NCBI RefSeq assembly: GCF_900460215.1
Contig: NZ_UHIA01000004.1
Location: 752,001-816,000 of the forward strand
From: Suttonella indologenes
GTDB lineage: Bacteria > Pseudomonadota > Gammaproteobacteria > Cardiobacteriales > Cardiobacteriaceae
Length of the DNA: 64,000 nt
Direction of reading: 5' to 3'
The translations under genes were made by a program, and so were the position numbers. The notes below the pieces were generated by a model. The model was not told the origin of the DNA. It did no database searches and saw nothing but the letters and a program-made list of their open reading frames with translations. Shown here piece by piece: positions 26,426-34,693 of this stretch. Positions within the stretch are counted from its first letter, which is position 1. Every line of letters begins with the position of its first letter.

Positions 26426-27877
26426 ATGGCTGGGGTGCTGCTGCCGTATCAAATGGACTGGATTAATGACCCTGCGCAGGTGCGCGTCTATGAAAAATCG
26501 CGGCGCATCGGGATTAGTTGGTCGACTGCCGCCGAAGCAGCGCTAATTGCCGCTGCCGCCTCGGGCATGGATGTCTGGTATATCGGCTATAACAAAGATA
26601 TGGCGGAAGAATTTATCCGCGACAGCGCCGATTGGATTAAGCATTATCAGCTGGTGGCAGATGCCGTTGCCGAGGAGGTCATTAAAGACGGTGATAAGGA
26701 TATTTTAACCTTTGTCATCCGCTGCGCCTCAGGGCATCGCATCACGGCTTTATCCAGTCGTCCCTCTAATTTACGCGGCAAACAAGGTTATGTGATTATT
26801 GATGAGGCGGCATTCCACGAGCAGCTTGATGAGTTGATTAAGGCGGCGATTGCGCTGTTGATGTGGGGCGGCAAGGTGGCGATTATTAGCACCCATGACG
26901 GCGTGGATAATCCTTTTAATCAGCTCTGCAACGACATCCGTGCAGGCAAAAAGCCCTACGCATTGCATCGGACGACTTTTGACGAGGCATGTGCCCAAGG
27001 ATTATATCGTCGCATTTGCCAAGTGCGCGGGCTTGAGTGGAGCGTCAAGGCTGAGCGTGACTGGGCGCAGGCGCTCTATGATCAATACGGACAGGCGGCA
27101 GACGAGGAGCTGCGCGTTATCCCGTCCAACAGCAGCGGCACGGTACTCTCGCGTGCGCTATTAGAGCGGCGCGGCGATGAGGTTGATATTGTAAGGCTTG
27201 AAAAATCAGATGATTGGAAAGAGGTTGCCGAATCTGTGCGGCAAGCGGAAATAGATATTTGGTGTGCCATAAATCTTTTGCCGCTCACTCAAAACCTTGA
27301 TGAGAGCCGTGAGCATGTCTTAGGGATGGACTTTGCCCGCAGTGGAGACTTATCCGTTATCACGCCGCTGGTCATCGAGCAAAACATGCAGCGCCGCCTG
27401 CCTTTTGCGGTCGAGCTGCGCAATATCCCTCACGCCCAGCAGCGGCAAATATTGTTTTACCTGCTTGACCGCCTGCCGCGCTTTTCGGCGGCATGGCTGG
27501 ATGCTACCGGCAACGGCGAGTATCTCGCCGAGGCGGCATATGACCGCTACGGCAAACGTATTAATCCGGTCAAACTCAGCAATGCTTGGTATAGCGAGCA
27601 TATGCCGCCGTTTATCGCGGCGTTGGAAGACGATGCGCTACGCATCGCCAAAGACAGCGAGATGATTGATGACCTGCGCGCCCTTGAGCGTATTGACGGC
27701 ATCATCAAGCTGGGCAAAAAACGCACAGGCAAAGACAAAGACCGCCACGGCGACAGCGCTATCGCTCTCTGTCTTGCCTATGCCGCCAGCCGTGCGGATA
27801 ACGTATTGCCGGTGGAGGTGGCGATTGAGGACAGCGAGGATAGGTTTTTGGATATGGTGGCGTATCGGGAATATTGA
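26426..27877 (+). CDS. Terminase large subunit (Mu gp28-like)
   Basis: This 483-residue protein is the packaging motor. The ATPase part shows KSRRIGISWSTAAEAALIAA as a deviant Walker A (about residues 25-45) and YVIIDEAAFHEQ as Walker B (about 118-129). The nuclease part shows GMDFARSGDLSVITPL and a late GDSAIALCLAYAASRA. It pumps phage DNA into the prohead together with the DUF3486 protein. It appears intact. Confidence 0.92.
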   Translation: MAGVLLPYQMDWINDPAQVRVYEKSRRIGISWSTAAEAALIAAAASGMDVWYIGYNKDMAEEFIRDSADWIKHYQLVADAVAEEVIKDGDKDILTFVIRCASGHRITALSSRPSNLRGKQGYVIIDEAAFHEQLDELIKAAIALLMWGGKVAIISTHDGVDNPFNQLCNDIRAGKKPYALHRTTFDEACAQGLYRRICQVRGLEWSVKAERDWAQALYDQYGQAADEELRVIPSNSSGTVLSRALLERRGDEVDIVRLEKSDDWKEVAESVRQAEIDIWCAINLLPLTQNLDESREHVLGMDFARSGDLSVITPLVIEQNMQRRLPFAVELRNIPHAQQRQILFYLLDRLPRFSAAWLDATGNGEYLAEAAYDRYGKRINPVKLSNAWYSEHMPPFIAALEDDALRIAKDSEMIDDLRALERIDGIIKLGKKRTGKDKDRHGDSAIALCLAYAASRADNVLPVEVAIEDSEDRFLDMVAYREY

Positions 27878-28022
27878 TATTGCAACCGAGTTTAAATAAT
27901 TGCTTATTTGCGTTATGATACTTAAGAGTTACAGTCAAGACCTGAACAAGAGAAAAATAGAAGTGAGAAAAGCCGGTCTGATTATATTTTTTTATGATAT
28001 TGTAAGCACATAAGGAGACAGC

Positions 28023-28484
28023 ATGAGTTACCCGGTTTACCACGCAGTTGATGTTGCTGATGCGCTTGTGCGCCTATCTTTAGCAGAAAAGAAACCGCTC
28101 ACTAACATGAAGATCCAAAAGCTAACCTATATTGTTTATGGCTATTGGCTAGGTTTTACCAATTTTCAGCTATTTCAAGATACCGTAGAAGCATGGCAAT
28201 ATGGGCCTGTGATTCCTGAGCTGTATTACCGCTTAGCGCGGTATGGTGCTAATTTTATCCAAGAGCCGATTTTGAAGGAAAGCAGCATTCCTGAATCTAG
28301 TGAAGCATATGAGCTCATTCAAGCGGTTTATAATAAATACAAGAATTTAACGGCTGGACAATTGGTGCATTTAACTCATTTACCCAATACTCCTTGGTCA
28401 AATACTTGGTCAGTAAGACAAAAAGGCATCATTTCACCTGATGAAATTAGAGATTATTATCAGAAGGTTATGTTGGCTCAATGA
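28023..28484 (+). CDS. Panacea-domain (SocA/DUF4065-like) protein, probable antitoxin
   Basis: This 153-residue protein matches the Panacea/SocA-like layout: ADALVRLSLAEKKPLTNMKIQKLTYIVYGYWL at the N-terminus, a central EAWQYGPVIPELYYRLARYG, and a C-terminal LVHLTHLPNTPWSNTW. Panacea proteins act as antitoxins for many unrelated toxins and as proteolysis adaptors. It has its own 145-bp upstream region with a probable promoter and an AAGGAG-type ribosome site. The stop overlaps the next gene (ATGA), whose membrane protein is the likely partner toxin. It is a cargo gene between terminase and portal. Confidence 0.8.
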   Translation: MSYPVYHAVDVADALVRLSLAEKKPLTNMKIQKLTYIVYGYWLGFTNFQLFQDTVEAWQYGPVIPELYYRLARYGANFIQEPILKESSIPESSEAYELIQAVYNKYKNLTAGQLVHLTHLPNTPWSNTWSVRQKGIISPDEIRDYYQKVMLAQ

Positions 28485-28852
28485 GTAGAATAGATACCAA
28501 TCTTATTTCTCCTAATAGAGCTATTGATAACCGCAATAGTGCAGATAAGCTAATCCCTGAGGATAAACCAACATCTGAAGCGGAAGAACTTGCTTATCGA
28601 GAAGGGAAAGATCGTTTAGACCGAGAAAAAGAGCTTCACGATTTGCGAAAAGACGAATATAAGAAATTATATAAACTCATCAAGAATTGGCTAAATTTTA
28701 TTTCTATTATCATAGTATTACATTTTATTCTCGTTGCTTTTGGCAAGCCTAGTTTAACAGATGCTGTATTAATTGCTTTAATGACCACTTCCACTGCTAC
28801 CGTTTTAGGCGTTTTTGCCATTGCCGCTAAATGGCTTTTTCCTAAGCTCTAA
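28481..28852 (+). CDS. Small membrane protein paired with Panacea gene, candidate toxin
   Basis: This 123-residue protein has a charged, probably coiled N-terminal half (EAEELAYREGKDRLDREK) and two C-terminal membrane helices (WLNFISIIIVLHFILVAFG and ALMTTSTATVLGVFAIAAKW). I do not recognise a named family. Its 4-bp overlap with a Panacea antitoxin gene makes it a candidate membrane-acting toxin, as small membrane proteins are among the toxins known to pair with Panacea antitoxins. Other roles, such as superinfection exclusion, are equally compatible with the sequence. Confidence 0.6.
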   Translation: MSRIDTNLISPNRAIDNRNSADKLIPEDKPTSEAEELAYREGKDRLDREKELHDLRKDEYKKLYKLIKNWLNFISIIIVLHFILVAFGKPSLTDAVLIALMTTSTATVLGVFAIAAKWLFPKL

Positions 28853-28855
28853 TCT

Positions 28856-28913
28856 TCCCCAACCCGTCTAATCGCCGCCTACTCTTAAGCGGCGCACAAT
28901 GGCAATATCCCAT
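28856..28913 (+). promoter_or_regulatory. Two-part intergenic element A, upstream of portal gene
   Basis: TCCCCAACCCGTCTAATCG starts at 28856 and TATCCCA at 28906. The same two blocks, with one mismatch and exactly 50 bp start-to-start spacing, recur at 32410 upstream of the protease gene. A small GCCGCC/GGCGGC-like dyad lies between. It may be a phage late promoter, activator site or RNA processing signal. Confidence 0.5.
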
Positions 28914-28928
28914 TATTGAGAGACTGCC

Positions 28929-30386
28929 ATGCCAGTAAGTAACCTCCCACAACTTAATAGACCCACCAAACCCTCTACCGAGCTTGCCATTGAGCGCAAT
29001 CTGACAGAGATTGAGTTGCTAGACAGTATCCTTGAGAGCCGCCTTGGCGGCGATATCAACCTCTACCGCGACCTCTTAACCGATAACAACGTACTCGGCA
29101 CATGGCAGCAGCGGCAAACTGCCTTAGTCAAATTAGAGCGCCAAGTGCTGCCGCATGACCCCGACACCCCCGCCGATGTAGAGGCAGCGGAATTTGTGCA
29201 GGCGCAGCTGGCGCGGATTAATTTTGAGCAAATCATCAAAGCCATGCACTGGGGCGTATTTTACGGCTATGCGGTGGGCGAGATTATGTGGGGTATTGAG
29301 GACGGACGCGTGGTGCTCGATGACATCAAGGTACGCGATCGCGGAAAATTTAAATTTGACCTCAAGCAGCGGCTACTCTACACCGGCAATGGCGCGCAGG
29401 AGTTAATGCCGGAGCAGAAATTTTGGACGTTTTCGGCGGGCGGCGATGTGACGGATAATCCCTATGGTCTTGGTTTGGCGCATTTTTTGTACTGGCCGGT
29501 CTTATTTAAAAAATCCAATGTTAAATTTTGGTTGGTGGGGAACGAAAAAGCTGCCAGCAGCGTGCCGCATGGTCAATTCGACCCGCGCTCGCCCACCGCC
29601 GAGCGCGATAAAGAGCTGCTGCTGCGTGCTTTGAGCGCGATTAAAAATGGCGCGGCGACGGTCACGCCGACAGGCAGCATGATTGAGCTGCTCAAAGGCG
29701 AGGCGGGTAGCACCGATTATAAAACCCTGTGCCAATATATGGACGAGATGATCGCTCTTGTTGTCTTAGGGCAAGTAATGACCAGCCAAGCCGTCGGCGG
29801 ACAATACAAAGCTGAGGTACAAGACAGTGTCAAAGACGACATCGTCGCCGCTGATGCGGATTTACTCTGTGCCGCCTTTAATAGCAGTATTGCTAAATGG
29901 CTGACCGAGTGGAATTTTCCAAACGCTAAGCCGCCTAAATTATGGCTATTAACTAAAGAGAGCAAAGACACGGCGGCGCTTGCCGCTACCTTTGCCAAAC
30001 TGGCGGCGCTAGGCTATCGCCCGACGATAGACTATGTGCAAGAGGTCTTCGGCGGGCAATGGGAGGAGATGCCGCAGGGATTAGCTTTACCCAATGCTGC
30101 TGATAAACAAAACAGCCTAGATTATGCCGAGCCGCCGGCGACAGATCCGCTTGACGATATGAGCGAGCAATTGGCGGCGCAAATCGCCCCCAAAGGCGAG
30201 GCATGGATTGAGCGCATCAGCCAAGAATTGGCAGCATCTGCAACTCTGTTGCAATTTAGAGAGCGGCTAGACGGCTTAGCGGAGCAGTTGAGTTTGGACG
30301 ATTACGCCAAAGTTTTTGCTAAAGCCAGTGCCGCCGCGCGGCTTTTAGGGCGCTCAAGCGTCAAGGACGAGGCAAAACATGGCTAA
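28929..30386 (+). CDS. Portal protein, DUF935 (Mu gp29-like)
   Basis: This 485-residue protein is the portal through which DNA enters and leaves the head. The DUF935 signatures include ILESRLGGDINLYRDLLTDN, VFYGYAVGEIMWG, NPYGLGLAHFLYWPVLFKKSNVKFW and GQVMTSQAVGGQYKAE. The Pro/Asn-containing C-terminal part is helical. The stop overlaps the MuF gene by 8 bp. Length is normal for the family, so it looks intact. Confidence 0.92.
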   Translation: MPVSNLPQLNRPTKPSTELAIERNLTEIELLDSILESRLGGDINLYRDLLTDNNVLGTWQQRQTALVKLERQVLPHDPDTPADVEAAEFVQAQLARINFEQIIKAMHWGVFYGYAVGEIMWGIEDGRVVLDDIKVRDRGKFKFDLKQRLLYTGNGAQELMPEQKFWTFSAGGDVTDNPYGLGLAHFLYWPVLFKKSNVKFWLVGNEKAASSVPHGQFDPRSPTAERDKELLLRALSAIKNGAATVTPTGSMIELLKGEAGSTDYKTLCQYMDEMIALVVLGQVMTSQAVGGQYKAEVQDSVKDDIVAADADLLCAAFNSSIAKWLTEWNFPNAKPPKLWLLTKESKDTAALAATFAKLAALGYRPTIDYVQEVFGGQWEEMPQGLALPNAADKQNSLDYAEPPATDPLDDMSEQLAAQIAPKGEAWIERISQELAASATLLQFRERLDGLAEQLSLDDYAKVFAKASAAARLLGRSSVKDEAKHG

Positions 30387-31674
30387 ACTCCCCTTTGCCG
30401 AGCAGATTAATTACCATCGCGCCAAACTCAATCTACCCACCGAAAGCTATGCCGATATTTTGGGCGAGGAGCACGACCATGCTTTTGTGGTGGCAGGAGC
30501 TAATCGCCTTGATATGTTGGCGGATTTTCGGGCGGCGGTAGATAAGGCGATTATTGACGGCACAACGCTGGAGGAATTTCGCAAAGATTTTGATTCCATC
30601 GTCGCCAAATACGGCTGGGATTATAAGGGCGGACGCAATTGGCGCAGCCGCACTATCTATGACACCAATCTTTATGGCAGCTATCAAGCTGGACGTTACG
30701 AGCAGCAGCGCGAGATGGCAAAGCTCAAACCTTACTGGGAGTATCGCCACCGCGCAGGGCAAAAAGACCCGCGCGAAGAGCATGAGGCATGGCATGGGCT
30801 TATCCTGCATTGCGATGATCCTTGGTGGCAGACGCATTACCCGATTAATGCCTACAACTGCAAATGCAGCGTCTTTGCCCACAGCAAAGGCGACCTTGAG
30901 CGCAAAGGGCTTAAGGTCGGCGTCGCCCCGCCGATTGAGTACGAGACGCAAATTATCGGCAAAAACAGCGACAATCCGCGTGCGGTGCAAGTGCCCAAAG
31001 GCTTAGATGCCGGCTTTGACCGCATTCCGGGGTCAAGCCGTAACGCCGATCCCACCCAGTTTTTGTTTGACAAAGCCAGCGTCGTGCCGCCGTTGATGGC
31101 AAGCCGCGTGATGCAAAGCACCCTGCAAATTCCCGAGGTGCGCAAATTGCTTAATCAAGAGGTGGCGGCGATGGTGGATAGAGTTGAGGCAGCAGTTGCT
31201 AAAGCCCACGCCTATCAAGCAGCTGGGACAAGAGGTTATATAGGGGATTTAATCATCAATAAATCGATTGGTGTCTTGCCGGCAGAAATTATTGATGCGC
31301 TTGCTGCAAAAGGGATTGAGCTAAGAAGTAGTGTGATTAGCCTGCTTGAAGCCGATATTTATCATGCTTTGCGCCCGGGTAAAGATGCTTTGCCTGCTGA
31401 TTTTTGGCGCAACATTGTCGAGTACATCAGCAAGCCCGAAGCCATTTATTTTGATAAAACAAAAGCCGTGCCAACATTGCTATATATCATTGATGTAAAA
31501 GATAAAGGCAAAGTGATATTAAAACTAGAAGACCTTATTAAGGTACAAAACGGCGAGCGAAAACAAAGCAAAATGACGCTGAATCATCTGCGTTCGGGGA
31601 AGCCGATTAAATGGGATAAAAAAATGCGCGAAAGCTTTATGCAATATGACTTGCTTTATGGAGGTATTGAGTGA
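30379..31674 (+). CDS. MuF head morphogenesis protein with toxin-like C-terminus
   Basis: Residues 1-250 are the MuF (Mu gp30) minor head protein, with FRKDFDSIVAKYGWDYKGGRNWRSRTIYDTNLYGSYQAGRY and the conserved HYPINAYNCKCSVFA motif. Residues from about 270 to 431 are an extension absent from Mu itself, with LLEADIYHALRPGK, FWRNIVEYISKPEAIYFD, LLYIIDVKDKGKVILKLE and a basic SKMTLNHLRSGKP stretch. This pattern resembles the PBECR (barnase/EndoU/colicin/RelE-like) nuclease domains found at the C-termini of MuF proteins. It could be injected with phage DNA or act as an effector. Catalytic residues are not certain from sequence alone. Confidence 0.82.
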   Translation: MAKLPFAEQINYHRAKLNLPTESYADILGEEHDHAFVVAGANRLDMLADFRAAVDKAIIDGTTLEEFRKDFDSIVAKYGWDYKGGRNWRSRTIYDTNLYGSYQAGRYEQQREMAKLKPYWEYRHRAGQKDPREEHEAWHGLILHCDDPWWQTHYPINAYNCKCSVFAHSKGDLERKGLKVGVAPPIEYETQIIGKNSDNPRAVQVPKGLDAGFDRIPGSSRNADPTQFLFDKASVVPPLMASRVMQSTLQIPEVRKLLNQEVAAMVDRVEAAVAKAHAYQAAGTRGYIGDLIINKSIGVLPAEIIDALAAKGIELRSSVISLLEADIYHALRPGKDALPADFWRNIVEYISKPEAIYFDKTKAVPTLLYIIDVKDKGKVILKLEDLIKVQNGERKQSKMTLNHLRSGKPIKWDKKMRESFMQYDLLYGGIE

Positions 31675-31747
31675 GGCACAGCCCACGACTCGAACGTGGA
31701 TAATGCTGGGGTCAGCAACCTTTACCGGTAGGAAATTACTGTGCCTC
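31675..31747 (-). ncRNA. tRNA-like structure between MuF and gpG genes
   Basis: On the minus strand the segment folds with an acceptor-like stem (the 9-bp GAGGCACAG/CTGTGCCTC ends) and a perfect T-arm, CCACG-TTCGAGT-CGTGG, with the canonical T-loop. The D-arm is weak. The anticodon arm gives either a 4-bp stem with loop CTGACCC (anticodon GAC) or other pairings, and no CCA is encoded. It may be a decayed phage tRNA or a tRNA mimic acting in the late transcript. Confidence 0.4.
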
Positions 31748-31779
31748 GCTAATTACCACTATAGCAAAAGGATAAAACA

Positions 31780-32217
31780 ATGCCAAGTCATAGCATCCAT
31801 GACATCAGCCGCTATTTACAACAAATCGGCAATGCGGAATTTGTTAATAAAACCCTGTTTTTAGCCATCGGCGAGGCATTGCTGCAAAGCACCGATACCC
31901 GATTTGACAGGCAGCAAGCGCCCGACGGCACACCGTGGCAGCCGCTCTCGCCAAAGTATGCTGCCTATAAGCGCAAACGCGGCTACGGCAGCAAAATTCT
32001 CAAAATGCGCGGACATCTGCGCGACACCCTGACCATGCAGGCGACCGATGCCAGCGTCAGCATCGGCTCAAATCGCATCTATGCCGTCATGCATCAATAC
32101 GGCGGACGCACGCGCTTTGGGCAAATCCCTGCCCGTCCTTATCTGGGCATCAGCGATGAGGACGAGCAAGCCATTATGGGTACGCTGCAAGATGCTTTTG
32201 AGGCGATGCAGCCCTAA
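31780..32217 (+). CDS. Virion morphogenesis protein (Mu gpG-like)
   Basis: This 145-residue protein belongs to the phage virion morphogenesis / tail completion family (Mu gpG). Segments RFDRQQAPDGTPWQPLSPKYAAYKRKRGYGSKIL, LRDTLTMQATDASVSIGSNRIYAVMHQYG and IPARPYLGISDEDE are typical. It is thought to act at the head-tail junction. A tRNA-like structure lies between it and the MuF gene. It is followed by a 266-bp gap. Confidence 0.85.
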   Translation: MPSHSIHDISRYLQQIGNAEFVNKTLFLAIGEALLQSTDTRFDRQQAPDGTPWQPLSPKYAAYKRKRGYGSKILKMRGHLRDTLTMQATDASVSIGSNRIYAVMHQYGGRTRFGQIPARPYLGISDEDEQAIMGTLQDAFEAMQP

Positions 32218-32409
32218 ATCGCCAAAACGCCCCAAATCGGCGTTTTGCGGCGTTTTGAGCTTTGAGCGCGACTGGGATTGCCCGCCGCGCCAATCGCCGC
32301 TCTTTGCCCTTTTAGCAATCGCCATAAAAGCATCATCCGCGCCGTCCGTCTGCCGCTTGGCACGCGCAGGTATTGCTATCTATCAAATCTGCCGCTGCAA
32401 GGCAAAAAA
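32218..32409. other. Intergenic region with G/C-rich dyads
   Basis: No gene is convincing here. The start has nested dyads (AAAACGCC ... GGCGTTTT at about 32224-32248) that may terminate or process the transcript after gpG. The segment resembles untranslated spacer and leads into element B at 32410. Confidence 0.4.
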
Positions 32410-32466
32410 TCCCCAACCAGTCTAATCGTTTAGCACGCCGCCCAAGCCGATAATGCCACTATCCCA
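32410..32466 (+). promoter_or_regulatory. Two-part intergenic element B, upstream of protease gene
   Basis: TCCCCAACCAGTCTAATCG at 32410 and TATCCCA at 32460 repeat the element at 28856 with the same 50-bp spacing. The protease/scaffold gene starts 18 bp downstream of the second block. Conservation of spacing in otherwise diverged DNA argues for a protein- or RNA-polymerase-binding function. Confidence 0.5.
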
Positions 32467-32483
32467 AAGAGATTGAGGCAAAG

Positions 32484-33416
32484 ATGAAACATCTCGCGAT
32501 TTTTAAAACCGGACGGCATCAAGCCACCAGCGGCGAATGGCTGAATGCCGATGCCGACTGGGCAAAGTCAGTCGTTGCCGCCTATGACACATCCAAACAC
32601 GAAGCGCCGATAGTTGTCGGACACCCCCAAGACAATGCCCCAGCCTATGGCTGGGTGGAAAGCATCAGCTTTGACGAGGCAAGCGGCACGCTCTATGCCG
32701 ACATTGCCCAAGTCGAGCCGCAGTTTGCCGATTTGTTGGCGCAGGGGCGCTTTAAAAAGCGCAGCGCCAGTTTTTACCCGCCAAATGCCGCCGGCAATCC
32801 GACACCGGGGCAGCCATACCTGCGCCACGTCGGTTTTTTGGGCGCACAGCCGCCGGCAGTCAAAGGCTTGGCGGATTTTGCGGCGCAAACCGCACCGATT
32901 TTTGAGTTTAGTGAAACAACAGAGGAAAACACTATGGACGAAGAAGAACTGAAAGCCAAAGAAGCGGAATTGGCGAAAGCCGAACAAGCCCTTGCGGCGC
33001 GAGAAACCGAGCTGAAAAAGCGCGAAGAGGCGCTGGCGGCAGAAGCAGCCGAGCGTGAGCGAGCAGAGGCGGATGATTTTGCCGAAGGCTTGGTCAAACA
33101 AGGTCGGCTACTGCCGCGCGAAAAAGCGGCGGTGGTATCCGTCTTACTCAGTGTAGAGAAAGACCAAAGCTTTGACTTTGCCGAGGGTGGGAAAACCGTC
33201 AAAGAAAACAGTCGCGCGGCGCTGAAGACGCTGCTTGGCAAGCTGCCGGTCAGCGTGGATTTTGCCGAGTACGGCGCAGGCGATCCCAATCAGACTACCA
33301 AACCGCAGATGATTGGCGATAACGCAGATGAGTCGCAAAAGATGCAAAAGATCCAAGATTTTGCCGATAAACACGGGCTCACTTTTGCCCAAGCCGCCGC
33401 CCAATTTGAGGAGTAA
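32484..33416 (+). CDS. Head maturation protease with scaffold domain (Mu gpI-like)
   Basis: The 310-residue protein has an N-terminal protease domain (HEAPIVVGHPQDNAPAYGWVESI, KKRSASFYPPNA, GQPYLRHVGFLGAQPPAVKGL) and a C-terminal scaffold that is a long Glu/Ala/Lys coiled coil. An internal ATG at 32934 with AGAGGA seven bases upstream begins MDEEELKAKEAELAK. This would give the scaffold alone, as Mu makes protein Z inside I. It processes and shapes the prohead. Confidence 0.88.
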   Translation: MKHLAIFKTGRHQATSGEWLNADADWAKSVVAAYDTSKHEAPIVVGHPQDNAPAYGWVESISFDEASGTLYADIAQVEPQFADLLAQGRFKKRSASFYPPNAAGNPTPGQPYLRHVGFLGAQPPAVKGLADFAAQTAPIFEFSETTEENTMDEEELKAKEAELAKAEQALAARETELKKREEALAAEAAERERAEADDFAEGLVKQGRLLPREKAAVVSVLLSVEKDQSFDFAEGGKTVKENSRAALKTLLGKLPVSVDFAEYGAGDPNQTTKPQMIGDNADESQKMQKIQDFADKHGLTFAQAAAQFEE

Positions 33417-33419
33417 ATC

Positions 33420-33737
33420 ATGCCGCATTTTAATGTAGTAAGTAGCAAAATCACGCTTAAAGAAGCGGTGAAGAAAGGGCAGATTGTCTCTTTTGACGGA
33501 CATCTTGCCAGCACCGGCAGCCATGAGCCGGCAGGCATCGCCCAATACGAGGGTGAGATCGGCGAGGCAATCGCTGTGACGATGATTGGACTGGAGGACG
33601 TAGCCTTATCAGACGCAGAGGTCGGCGATTACGTCAAAGCCAATGCCGGTGCCGCCGAAAAAGCGGCAAGCAAGGACGAAGCCTTTGCGGTGGTTGTGGC
33701 GGTCGGCGCAAACAGCGCAGAAATTTTAATTAAATAG
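33420..33737 (+). CDS. DUF2190-like capsid decoration protein
   Basis: This 105-residue protein resembles the DUF2190 / capsid-cement group, with GQIVSFDGHLASTGSHEPAGIAQYEGEIGEAIAVTMIGLEDV, a small beta-rich fold. It is located between protease and major capsid genes, where decoration proteins normally lie. It is 3 bp from the preceding stop and 8 bp from the next start. Confidence 0.7.
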   Translation: MPHFNVVSSKITLKEAVKKGQIVSFDGHLASTGSHEPAGIAQYEGEIGEAIAVTMIGLEDVALSDAEVGDYVKANAGAAEKAASKDEAFAVVVAVGANSAEILIK

Positions 33738-33745
33738 GAGGGAAA

Positions 33746-34693
33746 ATGAGTCAAACTCTTTTAAGACAGGCGCGTGTCGTCGATACCATCTTAAGCAAAG
33801 TCGTCTTAGGTTATGATTTAAACGATGAATTTACGGGGCATCATCTCTTCCCCGATGTGCCGGTGCCGGCAATGGGCGGTAAGATTATTAAATTCGGCAA
33901 AGAGGCGTTTGTCATCCGCAACACTAAACGCGCCCCCGGCGAGACGGTGCGCAGTATCGGCTTTAGCTACAGCGACGATAGTTACGCGCTGGAGAATCGT
34001 TTGCTTGAGGGCAAAGTGCCGGAAGAGCTGCTCACAGAAATGCAAAAACTGCCCAATATTAAGGCGCAAACCGAAGCGGTAAATCTCATCATGAACTCGA
34101 TGCGCCGTGAGGGTGAATACGACAAAGCGCAGTTGGCAACGACGATTAGCCATTATGCCAGCGATCATACGCAGGCATTAAGCGGCACAGATATGTGGGA
34201 TAACCCAGCTTCTAACCCCGAGGAGGCGATTAGCGATGCCAAAGCCAAAATTCGTAAATCTACAGGACGTTATCCCAACGTTTTGCACCTAGATATTTAC
34301 GCTTATGAGGCGCTTAAGCGACACCCGAAAATCAAAGAGCATTTTCGCTACACGGGCAAGGACAGCATCAGCCTAGACATGCTCGCCACTTATTTTGACG
34401 TGGAAAAAGTAGTGGCGGCTAAAGCGCTTTACACGCCCGATGCCGAATCGGAATTTACCGAAATATGGGGTAATAACACCGTGCTTGCCTATGTTGCCCC
34501 GCCCAATCTGCGCTCAATGCGTGTGCCGTCCTTTGGCTACACCTATGTTTTGCAGGGCTTGCCGAAAGTGGAAAAAGGATATTTTGAGCACAGCGATCGC
34601 TCATGGCACTACCCTGTGCTGATGGCGGATGCGGCTGTCCTAACATCGAATCATGCAGGGTTTTTGTTTACCAATACGGCGGAGATTAAATGA
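33746..34693 (+). CDS. Major capsid protein
   Basis: This 315-residue protein is assigned as the major head subunit from position (protease-decoration-capsid) and from features of the HK97-like capsid group found in transposable phages: an N-terminal VVDTILSKVVLGYDLNDEFTGHHLFPDVPV, NTKRAPGETVRSIGFSYSDDSYALE, and a C-terminal WHYPVLMADAAVLTSNHAGFLF. It has a strong Shine-Dalgarno (AGGAGGGAAA). It appears intact. Its stop overlaps the next ATG. Confidence 0.85.
   Translation: MSQTLLRQARVVDTILSKVVLGYDLNDEFTGHHLFPDVPVPAMGGKIIKFGKEAFVIRNTKRAPGETVRSIGFSYSDDSYALENRLLEGKVPEELLTEMQKLPNIKAQTEAVNLIMNSMRREGEYDKAQLATTISHYASDHTQALSGTDMWDNPASNPEEAISDAKAKIRKSTGRYPNVLHLDIYAYEALKRHPKIKEHFRYTGKDSISLDMLATYFDVEKVVAAKALYTPDAESEFTEIWGNNTVLAYVAPPNLRSMRVPSFGYTYVLQGLPKVEKGYFEHSDRSWHYPVLMADAAVLTSNHAGFLFTNTAEIK

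Noticed and set aside
31646..31864. 72-codon plus-strand ORF over the tRNA-like structure
   Set aside because: It overlaps the end of the MuF gene and the start of gpG and has no ribosome site.
32568..33289. Long minus-strand ORFs under the protease/scaffold gene
   Set aside because: They are Ser/Ala- or Phe-rich mirror frames of the coiled-coil coding sequence and have no independent support.
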